Shown here piece by piece: positions 44,628-52,283 of a stretch of DNA of 64,000 nt. The DNA is from Sorangium sp051521495 (lineage in GTDB: Bacteria; Myxococcota_A; Polyangia; Polyangiales; Polyangiaceae), in contig NZ_CP150355.1 of NCBI RefSeq assembly GCF_051521495.1, forward strand, positions 868,001 to 932,000. Direction: 5' to 3'. The stretch's first letter is position 1. Every line of letters begins with the position of its first letter. Under the pieces are notes generated by a model. It was not told the origin of the DNA and ran no database searches. It was given only the letters and a program-made list of their open reading frames with translations. Made by a program: the position numbers and the translations under genes.

Positions 44628-45088
44628 GGTCAATCCTCCTTGACCCCCGCGCGCGGCGCGCGCCGGGGCTCCGCCCGCGGCGCCGTCACCCTGCTCGCGA
44701 CGGCCGATTTGTTGTAGCGTTACGGGACCTTGGCTCCGAGAGCCGGTCTCTTCGCAACGCCCAATCTTTGCACGGCACGGGGGGTGTCAAGAGCGCGGCC
44801 AGCGGCCGTCCCTCCAAGGCAGACCGGCGGGAAAGGCGGTGGCGAACAGCCTCGTCAGACCGGCGGGAAAAGCAGGCGAGCGCGGCCTCTCCGGCTCCGC
44901 GGGGCAGCTCCAGGCGCCTCCCGCCGGTGCCGCCCGGCAGAAGGCGCCACGCCGGCGCTCGGCGGTCGGCAGAAGGCGCCACGCCGGCGCTCGGCGGTCG
45001 GCAGCACGAGCCACGCCGGCGACCGGTAGAGCCTGCCGCGTTGAACAGCCCTAGGAGCACATCCCGGAAAGCGCTAGAAACCCTGGAT
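44628..45088. other. Divergent intergenic region rich in short repeats
   Basis: 461 bp between the Hsp20 pair and the thioredoxin-fold gene. Besides the 32-bp repeat it has a second pair of near-repeats (AGACCGGCGGGAAA at about 44820 and 44862). Promoters for both directions must lie here but none is clear. Confidence 0.45.
44936..45027. repeat. 32-bp tandem repeat, two full copies and a partial third
   Basis: Units beginning GGCAGAAGGCGCCACGCCGG occur at 44936-44967 and 44968-44999, followed by a degenerate partial copy to 45027. It lies 62 bp before the thioredoxin-fold gene. Confidence 0.85.
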
Positions 45089-45661
45089 ATGCAGCCCAGC
45101 CCGCCCGCCTTCCGCCGTCGCGCCGCCCTCCTCCACTCGGTCGCCTTCGCCGCGACGCTGGCCCTGGCGCTGATCTCCGGCGCCGCGCTGGCGCTGCCCT
45201 CGGAAGGCGACCGGGCGCCGAACGCGCGCGTCGTGGACGCCGACGGCCGCGAGCTCCAGCTCAAGGCCCTTCAGGGCAAGCCGATCCTCATCGTCTACGA
45301 GGACAAGGACTCGACGACCCAGAACCAGGCGCTGAAGGACGCGCTGGCGAAGCTCACGAAGGGCGACCGCTACCGGCGAGGCATCGCGGTTGCCCCGATC
45401 GCCGACGTGAGCTCCTACGACTTCTGGCCGGCGAGAGGGTTCGTGAAGGACGCCATCCGGGAAGAGTCGAGGAAGGTCGGCGGGACCATCTATTGCGACT
45501 GGGACGGCTCCTTCCGCACGGCTTACAAGCTCCGCCGCGGCATCAGCAACGTGGTCGTGGTCGGCAAGAACGGCAACGTGCTCTTCGCGGCCGAAGGCGC
45601 CCTCAAGCCAGAGGCGCAGAGCAAGGTCCTCGACCTGCTCCGCAAGGAAGTCGACGGCTGA
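45089..45661 (+). CDS. Exported thioredoxin-fold (redoxin-like) protein
   Basis: A 190-residue protein. The signal peptide reads HSVAFAATLALALISGAALA. The mature part begins PSEGDRAPNARVVDADGREL and continues LKALQGKPILIVYEDKDSTT, with the late VVVVGKNGNVLFAAEGALKP. This is the peroxiredoxin/TlpA-like redoxin fold. The usual CxxC is replaced by YEDKDST, and the only Cys is in GTIYCDWDGSF, so it is probably not a classical thiol oxidoreductase. YtfJ-type periplasmic proteins are the nearest group I can name. Periplasmic location is expected. It converges with the CarH-like gene. Confidence 0.7.
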   Translation: MQPSPPAFRRRAALLHSVAFAATLALALISGAALALPSEGDRAPNARVVDADGRELQLKALQGKPILIVYEDKDSTTQNQALKDALAKLTKGDRYRRGIAVAPIADVSSYDFWPARGFVKDAIREESRKVGGTIYCDWDGSFRTAYKLRRGISNVVVVGKNGNVLFAAEGALKPEAQSKVLDLLRKEVDG

Positions 45662-45697
45662 CCGCGGGGAACGTCCCAGCCGGCGCGGAGCGCGAGC

Positions 45698-46612
45698 TCA
45701 GCTGCCGTCCTTGCGGCGCCGCCGGGAGAGCAGCGCGGACTCGACCTGCGCGCGGATCTCCGCCACCTCGGAGGCCGCCACGAGGCCGCCGCGCGCCTCG
45801 ATGAAGGGCCGGAGCGCCCCGGCGCCCGCGCCGCCCACGATCCACGGCGTGCCCCGGCACGCGTCCGCGTAGGCGTCGATGAGCTCGCGCGCCGCCGGGG
45901 GGAGCGGCGGGATCGCGACCGTCAGCGCGACGAGGTCCGGCGCGAGCGCCTCGACCGCCCGCGCGATCGCCGCGGGCGGCGTCCTCGGGCCGAGCACGAC
46001 GGAGCGGAAGCCCCACGAGCAGAAGCGCAGGCCGATGCCGAACAGCCCGAGCACGTGATCCTCGTCGGCGAAGGCCGCGAGCAGGACACGCCGCCCGCTC
46101 TCGCCAGGCTGCGCGAGCCGCAAGAGGTGCAGCAGCGTCGCGCCGAGGACCTGTGAGGCGAGGTGCTCCTGCGCGATCGTGATCTTCCCCGCGTGCCAGA
46201 GATCGCCGATGTGCTCGAGCGCCGGGCCGAGCGCGCGCTCGAAGATCGTCACCGCCGGGCCGAGCGAGAGGGCACGGTTCACCTCGGCCTCGAGGCCGTC
46301 AGGATCGAACCGGACCGCGGCGTCGACGATGCGCTCGCTCGCCCCCGCGAACGCGTCGCCGCCGTTCGTGCCCACCGGCGCGCGCGGCCCCGCCGTCTCG
46401 AGCACCATGCGCGCGGCCTCGGCCGCGGCCATCCCGCCGTTCACGTGGTCGCGCATCTTCTTGATCACCGCCACATCGTCGTCGCTGTAGAGGCGATACG
46501 CAGACGCCGTCCGCGCAGGCGACGGGACGCCATAACGGCGCTCCCACGCGCGCAGCGTGGCCGAGGACACGCCACACATCTTGGAGACGACATGGATTCT
46601 GTAGCGGCTCAA
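45698..46612 (-). CDS. carH: CarH/CarA-like B12-dependent MerR-type regulator
   Basis: About 304 residues. The N-terminus is a MerR-type winged helix: YRIHVVSKMCGVSSATLRAW, ERRYGVPSPARTASAYRLYS. The B12-binding half has the CarH-type W-x9-EH motif in LWHAGKITIAQEHLASQ and an ExHxxG-type motif in DEDHVLG, so adenosyl- or methylcobalamin is the expected ligand. Such proteins repress carotenoid genes in the dark and release them in light. It is divergent from crtI, the expected target. TTG 46612 is chosen because the helix-turn-helix starts three codons later; the frame is open to an ATG at 46783, inside the crtI promoter. Confidence 0.85.
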   Translation of the reverse strand: MSRYRIHVVSKMCGVSSATLRAWERRYGVPSPARTASAYRLYSDDDVAVIKKMRDHVNGGMAAAEAARMVLETAGPRAPVGTNGGDAFAGASERIVDAAVRFDPDGLEAEVNRALSLGPAVTIFERALGPALEHIGDLWHAGKITIAQEHLASQVLGATLLHLLRLAQPGESGRRVLLAAFADEDHVLGLFGIGLRFCSWGFRSVVLGPRTPPAAIARAVEALAPDLVALTVAIPPLPPAARELIDAYADACRGTPWIVGGAGAGALRPFIEARGGLVAASEVAEIRAQVESALLSRRRRKDGS

Positions 46613-46735
46613 CTGGATAAACCTTGCTAGGACCCGCCGAGCCGCGGCCGTCCGCGCCGACTCGGCGCACCGGGATGCACCGGAACGGCGGGCAGCGAGG
46701 CCCAGGAAGACCCCCTCCTGCCGACGTTTTTCGCC

Positions 46736-46772
46736 TTTGTCAAAGGCTAGGACAAACATTATACTCCACGTC
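46736..46772 (+). promoter_or_regulatory. crtI promoter with overlapping inverted repeat
   Basis: TTGTCA (46737-46742) and TATACT (46760-46765) are separated by exactly 17 bp, a near-consensus sigma70 promoter that would start RNA at about 46772, next to the crtI ATG at 46773. Between the hexamers lies the perfect inverted repeat TTTGTC-N9-GACAAA (46736-46741 and 46751-46756), a good operator candidate for the divergent CarH-like repressor. Confidence 0.65.
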
Positions 46773-48368
46773 ATGCAAAACACCAGCGCTTCCTCGGCGC
46801 AGGATCCGGCGCATCCGGCGAGGCCTGACGCCTCGCCGGGCGACGAGGTGGCCGCTCCGCCGCGAGCGGCGCGCGGCGCGCGCCCGCGCGCCCGCGCCGT
46901 CGTGATCGGCAGCGGGTTCGGGGGCCTCGCGGCGGCCGTGCGGCTCGGGGTGCGGGGCTACGATGTCACGGTCGTCGAGAAGCTCGACGAGCCGGGCGGG
47001 CGCGCGTACGTCCACCGCCAGGACGGGTTCACCTTCGACGCGGGGCCGACCGTCATCACGGCGCCGTTCCTCCTGGAAGAGCTCTGGCAGCTCTGCGGCC
47101 GGACGATGTCCGACGACATCGACATGCGGCCCGTGACGCCGTTCTACCGGATCCGCTTCCACGACGGCGCGACGTTCGACTACACGGGCGACGCCGCCGC
47201 GATGCGCGCCGAGGTCGCGCGCCTGTCACCCGGGGACGTCGAGGGGTACGAGCGCTTCGTCCGGCGGAGCGAGGCGATCTTCCGCGTCGGGTTCGAGGAG
47301 CTCGCGCACGTGCCGTTCGGGTCGTGGAAGGACATGGCGCGCATCGTGCCGGACATGGTGCGGCTCGAGAGCTACCGCACGGTCTACGGCCTCGTCGCGA
47401 AGCACGTGAAGGACGACCGCCTGCGCCAGGTGCTGAGCTTCCACCCGCTGCTCGTCGGCGGGAACCCGTTCTCGACCACCTCGATCTACAGCCTGATCGC
47501 GTTCCTCGAGCGCAACTGGGGCGTCCACTTCCCGATCGGCGGCACGGGCGCCCTGGTGCGGGGGCTCGTGTCGCTGATCGAGGGCCTCGGCGGGTCGGTG
47601 CGGTGCGGCGCCGAGGTGCGGCGCATCTCCGTGGAGGGCGGCCGCGCCCGGGGCGTGGAGCTCGCGTCGGGAGAGCGGCTCGCCGCCGACGTCGTCGTCT
47701 CGAACGCGGACTCCGCGTGGACCTACCGGCACCTCGTGCCCCCCGAGGCGCGGAGGCGCTGGACCGACAGGCGCATCGAGCGGCAGCGCTACTCGATGAG
47801 CCTCTTCGTGTGGTACTTCGGCACGCGCCGGCAATACCCGGACGTCGCTCACCACACGATCCTCCTCGGCCCGCGGTACAGGCCGCTGCTCGAGGACATC
47901 TTCGAGAAGCACGTGCTCGCCGACGATTTCAGCCTGTACCTGCACCGCCCGACCGCGACCGATCCGGCCCTCGCCCCGCCCGGCTGCGACGCGTTCTACG
48001 TGCTGTCCCCGGTGCCCAACCTGCTCAGCGGCACCCACTGGCCCACGGTCCAGGAGCGGTACCGGCGCTCCATCGCGGCGCTGCTCGAGGCGACGCTCCT
48101 GCCGGGGCTCGAGGGCGCGCTCGCGAGCTCGCGGCTGCTCACGCCGCAGGACTTCCAGGACCGACTGCTGTCGTTCCGGGGCGCGGCGTTCGGACCGGAG
48201 CCGGTGCTCACGCAGAGCGCCTTCTTCCGGCCGCACAACGCGAGCGAAGACGTCGAGCGCCTCTACCTCGTCGGGGCAGGGACGCACCCGGGCGCGGGTC
48301 TGCCCGGAGTGCTCTCGTCGGCCCGCGTGCTGGATCGGGTGGTCCCGGATGCATCGAAGCTCGGTTGA
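46773..48368 (+). CDS. crtI: Phytoene desaturase
   Basis: About 531 residues. The FAD-binding start VVIGSGFGGLAAAVRLGVRG and YDVTVVEKLDEPGGRAYVHR is followed by FDAGPTVITAPFLLEELW. The C-terminal carotenoid-dehydrogenase signature is LYLVGAGTHPGAGLPGVLSS. It introduces double bases of unsaturation into phytoene, giving a lycopene-type polyene; the number of steps cannot be read here. ATG 46773 is preferred to the TTG at 46737, because the TTG is part of the -35 element. The mRNA is then leaderless. The gene overlaps crtB by 20 bp, so both are translated from one message. The about 35 N-terminal residues are disordered. Confidence 0.93.
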   Translation: MQNTSASSAQDPAHPARPDASPGDEVAAPPRAARGARPRARAVVIGSGFGGLAAAVRLGVRGYDVTVVEKLDEPGGRAYVHRQDGFTFDAGPTVITAPFLLEELWQLCGRTMSDDIDMRPVTPFYRIRFHDGATFDYTGDAAAMRAEVARLSPGDVEGYERFVRRSEAIFRVGFEELAHVPFGSWKDMARIVPDMVRLESYRTVYGLVAKHVKDDRLRQVLSFHPLLVGGNPFSTTSIYSLIAFLERNWGVHFPIGGTGALVRGLVSLIEGLGGSVRCGAEVRRISVEGGRARGVELASGERLAADVVVSNADSAWTYRHLVPPEARRRWTDRRIERQRYSMSLFVWYFGTRRQYPDVAHHTILLGPRYRPLLEDIFEKHVLADDFSLYLHRPTATDPALAPPGCDAFYVLSPVPNLLSGTHWPTVQERYRRSIAALLEATLLPGLEGALASSRLLTPQDFQDRLLSFRGAAFGPEPVLTQSAFFRPHNASEDVERLYLVGAGTHPGAGLPGVLSSARVLDRVVPDASKLG

Positions 48369-49305
48369 GGTGTCGGCGGCGGACTTCGCCGCGTGCAGGG
48401 GGCTCTTGCGCAAGGGGTCGAAGAGCTTCGCCGCGGCGGCGCTCCTCCTGCCCGCGCGGGTGAGGGAGCCGGCGGCGGCGTTCTACGCGTTCTGCAGGGT
48501 CGCCGACGACGCGGTCGACGAGCTCGGGGAGCACGCGCCGCCCTCCGCGGCCGCGGCCGCGGTCGCGGCGCTGCGGGAGCGGCTCGCGCGCGCCGCGGTG
48601 GGCAGGCCGGACGACAGCCCCGTGGATCGCGCGCTCGCCCACGTCATGGCGGAGCACGCGCTGCCGCGCGCGTTCATCGAGGCGCTGCTCGAGGGGTTCG
48701 CGTGGGACGCGGAAGGGCGGCGCTACGAGACGCTCTCGGACCTGAACGCCTACGCGGCGCGCGTCGCGGGCACCGTGGGCGCGACGATGTCGACGCTCAT
48801 GGGCGCGCGGGGGCCCGACGCGCTCGCGCGGGCGTGTGACCTGGGCGTCGCCATGCAGCTCACGAACATCGCGCGCGACGTCGGCGAGGACGCGCGGCGC
48901 GGGCGGATCTACCTGCCGCTCGCGTGGATGCGGGAGGCCGGGATCGCGCCGGACGGGTGGCTCGCGCGGCCGGTGTTCGACGACCGCCTGGGGCGGCTCG
49001 TGGCGCGGCTGCTCGCCGAGGCGGAGGCGCTCTACCGCCGTGCGGGCGCCGGCATCCCGATGCTCCCGCGCGACTGCCGCCCCGCGATCCAGGCGGCGCG
49101 GCTCATCTATGCGGACATCGGGCGGGTCATCGCGCGCCGCGGCTTCGACTCGGTGTCGACGCGCGCCGTGGTGTCGCCCGGCCGCAAGGCGTGGCTCGTG
49201 CTGCAAGCGCTCCTCCGCAGGTCCGTCGCGCCCGCGGAGGAGCGCGAGCACGGCGCGGCGCCGCCGCTCGACGAGGTCCGCTTCCTCCTGGAGGCTGCGC
49301 GATGA
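48349..49305 (+). CDS. crtB: Phytoene synthase
   Basis: A 318-residue squalene/phytoene synthase that condenses two GGPP to phytoene. The two Asp-rich motifs are CRVADDAVDELGEH (about residue 50) and QLTNIARDVGEDARRGRIYL (about residue 175). RVAGTVGATMSTLMGARGPD and IYADIGRVIARRGFDSVSTR are further family landmarks. Length and motif spacing are normal. It overlaps the end of crtI. Its own end carries a 23-bp tandem duplication (49288-49332) that creates a second copy of the terminal GAGGCTGCGCGATGAGCGC. Confidence 0.95.
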   Translation: MHRSSVEVSAADFAACRGLLRKGSKSFAAAALLLPARVREPAAAFYAFCRVADDAVDELGEHAPPSAAAAAVAALRERLARAAVGRPDDSPVDRALAHVMAEHALPRAFIEALLEGFAWDAEGRRYETLSDLNAYAARVAGTVGATMSTLMGARGPDALARACDLGVAMQLTNIARDVGEDARRGRIYLPLAWMREAGIAPDGWLARPVFDDRLGRLVARLLAEAEALYRRAGAGIPMLPRDCRPAIQAARLIYADIGRVIARRGFDSVSTRAVVSPGRKAWLVLQALLRRSVAPAEEREHGAAPPLDEVRFLLEAAR

Positions 49306-49332
49306 GCGCACTGGAGGCTGCGCGATGAGCGC
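49288..49332 (+). repeat. 23-bp tandem duplication at the crtB/cyclase junction
   Basis: CTGGAGGCTGCGCGATGAGC plus GC occurs at 49288-49309 and 49311-49332. The first copy ends crtB, the second carries the cyclase start. The duplication separated what was probably an original ATGA overlap. Confidence 0.85.
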
Positions 49333-50803
49333 CGGCGGCGCGCCGGGCTCCGCGGCGCGAGAGATCGACGCCGTGCGGGGGCGCGTGCGCGAGGCGGGCG
49401 GTGAGGCGCTGCTCGCGCGCCTCGAGCACCTCGACGCCGCGCGGGCCGCGACGGCGCCTCGGCCGGGCCCCTCGCCGCGGCCGCCGGATCGGGGCGCGAC
49501 CGCCGACTACGACGTGGTCATCGCGGGCGGCGGGCTGTCGCTCCTGCTCGCGCCGCTGCTCGCGTCGGCCGGGCTGCGCGTCGCGGTGCTCGACCGGGCG
49601 CGGATCGGCGCCGCGCACCGGGAGTGGAACGCCGGGACGGCGGAGGTGGCCGCGCTGTCGGCGTCGGGGATCTTCACGAGGGAAGAGATCGAGCGGCTCG
49701 TCGTCGCCCGCTACGTCGAGGGGCTCTGCCGCTGGCACGGCGGCGGGACGTACCCGGTGCGCGGCGTGCTCGACCACGCCATCGACGCGGGGGGGCTGCT
49801 CGCCGCGGCGCGGGCCCGGGCCGAGGCGCTGGGCGTGACGCTGCTCGACGGGCAGGCGCTCCTCGGGCACGCGGAGGGGCCGGACGCGGTCGCGCTCGCC
49901 GTGGCCGAGGCGCGGCCGGGCGCCGCGCCGCGCGCGCTGTCCGCGCGGCTCCTCGTCGACGCGCGCGGCGCGGCGAGCCCGTACGCGACCGCGGACCTCC
50001 TCTGCCCGACCGTCGGCGGCGTGCTCACGGGGCTCTCGGAGGGCGACGGGGAGCGGCGGATCCGGCCGGACGTCGGCGAGATCCTCGCCACCACGGAGGA
50101 CGTCGAGGAGGGCAGGCAGCACCTCTGGGAGGCGTTCCCGGGGCGGCCGGGCGAGACGACGGTCTACCTCTTCTATTACGCGCGCTCCGGGGACGTCGGG
50201 CCGGGCGCGCTCCTGTCGCTCTACGCGCGGTTCTTCCGGCTCCTCTCGCGGTACAAGGAGGGCGACGCGCGGCTCGTCCGGCCGACGTTCGGGCTCATCC
50301 CGGGCTGGTCGCGGCTGTCGGCCGCGCCGCGCGCGCCGGGGCGCCGGGTGCGGCTCGTGGGGGACGCGGCGGCGCGGCACTCGCCGCTGACGTTCTGCGG
50401 CTTCGGCGCGAACGTGCGCGAGCTCGCGACGACGGCCGCCGATCTTGTGCGGGTGGTCCGGGAGCCGGGCGCGCGTCGTACGTTGGCCACGGCGCGCGAC
50501 GCACCGGTGCACGCGGGCACCGGCGCGCTCGCGGCGCTCATGGCGAGGCCCGCCGGCGGGGCGAGGGCAGGGGAGATGAACGCGCTCCTGAGCACGGCCT
50601 TCGGCGTGCTCCACGCGATGGGCAACGACGCGTACGCGGCGCTGCTGCGCGACGAGATGCACCCGGCCGACTTCGTGAGGTTCCTGCGGGAGACGGCGGC
50701 GCGGCGGCCCGAGGTGTACCGCGAGGTCGTGAGCGCGCTCCCGCTCCGGGCCATCGGCCGCTGGGGAGCGGGGCTCGCGCGGGAGCTCTACCGCGCCCGC
50801 TGA
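49325..50803 (+). CDS. FAD-dependent CruA/CruP-like lycopene cyclase candidate
   Basis: A 492-residue flavoprotein. After a disordered, Arg-rich start, DYDVVIAGGGLSLLLAPLLA and GLRVAVLDRARIGAAHREWN form the FAD-binding fold. REWNAGTAEVAALSASGIFT and REEIERLVVARYVEGLC follow the pattern of CruA/CruP lycopene cyclases. LIPGWSRLSAAPRAPGRRVR, LVGDAAARHSPLTFCGFGAN and VRELATTAADLVRVV make the second FAD motif. By position after crtI and crtB it is the likely cyclase of this pathway. The alternative is another carotenoid-acting monooxygenase. ATG 49325 lies in the second copy of a 23-bp duplication; the first copy's ATG (49302) gives only an eight-codon dead-end ORF. Confidence 0.6.
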   Translation: MSAGGAPGSAAREIDAVRGRVREAGGEALLARLEHLDAARAATAPRPGPSPRPPDRGATADYDVVIAGGGLSLLLAPLLASAGLRVAVLDRARIGAAHREWNAGTAEVAALSASGIFTREEIERLVVARYVEGLCRWHGGGTYPVRGVLDHAIDAGGLLAAARARAEALGVTLLDGQALLGHAEGPDAVALAVAEARPGAAPRALSARLLVDARGAASPYATADLLCPTVGGVLTGLSEGDGERRIRPDVGEILATTEDVEEGRQHLWEAFPGRPGETTVYLFYYARSGDVGPGALLSLYARFFRLLSRYKEGDARLVRPTFGLIPGWSRLSAAPRAPGRRVRLVGDAAARHSPLTFCGFGANVRELATTAADLVRVVREPGARRTLATARDAPVHAGTGALAALMARPAGGARAGEMNALLSTAFGVLHAMGNDAYAALLRDEMHPADFVRFLRETAARRPEVYREVVSALPLRAIGRWGAGLARELYRAR

Positions 50804-50863
50804 AGCTCTACCGCGCCCGCTGAAGCTCTACCGCGCCCGTTGAAGCTCTATCGCGCCCGCTGC
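50784..50863. repeat. Four 20-bp tandem repeats at a convergent gene junction
   Basis: AGCTCTACCGCGCCCGCTGA is present at 50784, 50804, 50824 and (degenerate) 50844. The first copy contains the stop of the cyclase-like gene; the last contains the stop codon of crtZ on the opposite strand. Confidence 0.92.
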
Positions 50864-51345
50864 GCGGCGCGCTGGGCGCTGGCGCCCGCGGCGGCGCGGC
50901 GCGCGAGGACGAGGGGCCCGAGGAACAGGCCGTACGGCGGGCCCCCGGTGCCGTGGTGGACGCGGTGCGCGTCGCGGACGCGCGCGAGGTAGGGGATGCG
51001 CGCGAGGCCCGAGACGGGGAGCCGCCGGTGGACGAGGCCGTCGTGGACCAGGAGGTACGCCAGGCCGAAGGCGGTCATGCCGAGGCCGAAGCCGAACGCG
51101 GCCTCGCGCAGCGGCCCCGGCGCGCCCTCGCAGCCGTAGATGATGAGCCCGGCGGCGATCGGGGCGTGGAGGAACGCGAGCGCGTCGTTCTGCTCGAAGG
51201 CGCCGCGCCGCTTCGTGTGGTGGGAGCGGTGGATGCTCCAGAGCGCGTGGTGCCAGACCTTGCCGTGGAGGAGCGCGGCCCACACCTCCATGATCGCGAA
51301 GGCGGCGAGCCCCGTGGCGATCCAGATCGCGAGCGAGGGCGTCAT
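50848..51345 (-). CDS. crtZ: Beta-carotene hydroxylase family protein
   Basis: A 165-residue membrane di-iron hydroxylase. Histidine clusters are HGKVWHHALWSIHRSHH, LVHDGLVHRR and DAHRVHHG, the full set of the CrtZ/fatty-acid-hydroxylase superfamily. Hydrophobic segments are IWIATGLAAFAIMEVWAALL and APIAAGLIIYGCEG. It adds hydroxyl groups at C-3 of beta-ionone rings and so implies a cyclic carotenoid substrate. ATG 51345 overlaps the stop of crtC by 4 bp, so both are co-translated. The C-terminal RRAAAGASAQRAAQRAR tail runs into a 20-bp tandem repeat array. Confidence 0.9.
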   Translation of the reverse strand: MTPSLAIWIATGLAAFAIMEVWAALLHGKVWHHALWSIHRSHHTKRRGAFEQNDALAFLHAPIAAGLIIYGCEGAPGPLREAAFGFGLGMTAFGLAYLLVHDGLVHRRLPVSGLARIPYLARVRDAHRVHHGTGGPPYGLFLGPLVLARRAAAGASAQRAAQRAR

Positions 51346-52283
51346 CGCGCCCTCCGCATGCGGAACGGCAGGAGGAACTGCACCCAGGGGCTGGCGAAGC
51401 GGTCGAGCGAGAGCGCCTCGTGGACGACCGTCGCCGGCTTGCCGCCGAACGTCGCGGCCGCAAGGGAGCGCGCGTAGAACGGCGTGTCCTCGAGGGTGCG
51501 GAGGAGCCGCGGCGCGGAGCCCGGGTCGGCGGCGATCTCCCGCGACATCCCCCAGCGCGTGTCGCCGAGCGGCCGCGGGGCGAGCGGCGGGAGCTCGCGC
51601 GCGCCGCCCGCCGCGTCGAACGCGGGCGAGAGGAGCAGGCGCGTGCCGTCGCGCCGCTGGACGTCGTAGGTGAGGGCGATCCCGTCCGAGCCGAGCGCGC
51701 GCGACCAGGTCCAGCGCTCGAAGGCGCGGTCGAGCGGCTCGTCGCCGGCGTTCGTGTCGAGGTAGGCGCTGCCGGAGAAGCGCAGCGACGGGTGCGTCAG
51801 CTCGACCTCGGCCCGCGCGATCGGCGCGATGGGCGTCCAGCGGTGGAGCCCCCGCCCGTCCAGGGCGACGCCGCCGTGCGCGCCCGCCGAGGGCCCACGA
51901 GCGGGCGGGCGGAGGCGCACCGTCCCGGAGAGCCGGGAGGGCAGAGGCGCCGTGATCTCGTCGAAGGAGACGCGGAGCTCGCCCCCGGACCACTCCATCA
52001 GGCTCGGGCCGATGGCGAGCGACCGCGGCGACCTGAAGACGGCGCCCCGCGGCCGCTCGGTCAGCGCCCAGCGGTCTGCGCGTGGGCCGTACAGCGCGAC
52101 GTTCATCGCGCAGTGCATGAGCGGGTCCGCGGCGCCGCGCGCGCGGGCCTCAACGTAATACGGCGAGAAGACGCTCCCGAGCATCGCGATGATCGTGATC
52201 GCGCTCTGGCCGTCGTCGCTCACCGCATCCAGGTACCACCAGGCGTAGCCGCCGCTCGGGATCTCGAGGTCGAAGCGAGGTCC
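51342..52283 (-). CDS. crtC: Carotenoid 1,2-hydratase
   Basis: About 313 residues beginning near GGPRFDLEIPSGGYAWWYLD, continuing AVSDDGQSAITIIAMLGSVF, MHCAMNVALYGPRADRWALT and WTPIAPIARAEVELTHPSLR, with DTNAGDEPLDRAFERWTW near the end. This is the hydroxyneurosporene/CrtC family, which adds water to the psi-end of acyclic or monocyclic carotenoids. There is no ATG, GTG or TTG in this frame at or before the conserved N-terminus until 52568, deep inside crtD, and the frame is -1 relative to crtD. The start given (52283) marks the beginning of conserved sequence, not a start codon. Coupling, frameshifting or a sequence error are open. Confidence 0.8.
   Translation of the reverse strand, partial: GPRFDLEIPSGGYAWWYLDAVSDDGQSAITIIAMLGSVFSPYYVEARARGAADPLMHCAMNVALYGPRADRWALTERPRGAVFRSPRSLAIGPSLMEWSGGELRVSFDEITAPLPSRLSGTVRLRPPARGPSAGAHGGVALDGRGLHRWTPIAPIARAEVELTHPSLRFSGSAYLDTNAGDEPLDRAFERWTWSRALGSDGIALTYDVQRRDGTRLLLSPAFDAAGGARELPPLAPRPLGDTRWGMSREIAADPGSAPRLLRTLEDTPFYARSLAAATFGGKPATVVHEALSLDRFASPWVQFLLPFRMRRAR

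Noticed and set aside
44628..45088. CIRCE or ROSE-type heat-shock element near the Hsp20 genes
   Set aside because: No TTAGCACTC-type inverted repeat and no convincing leader hairpin sequestering the AGGAGG was found by eye.
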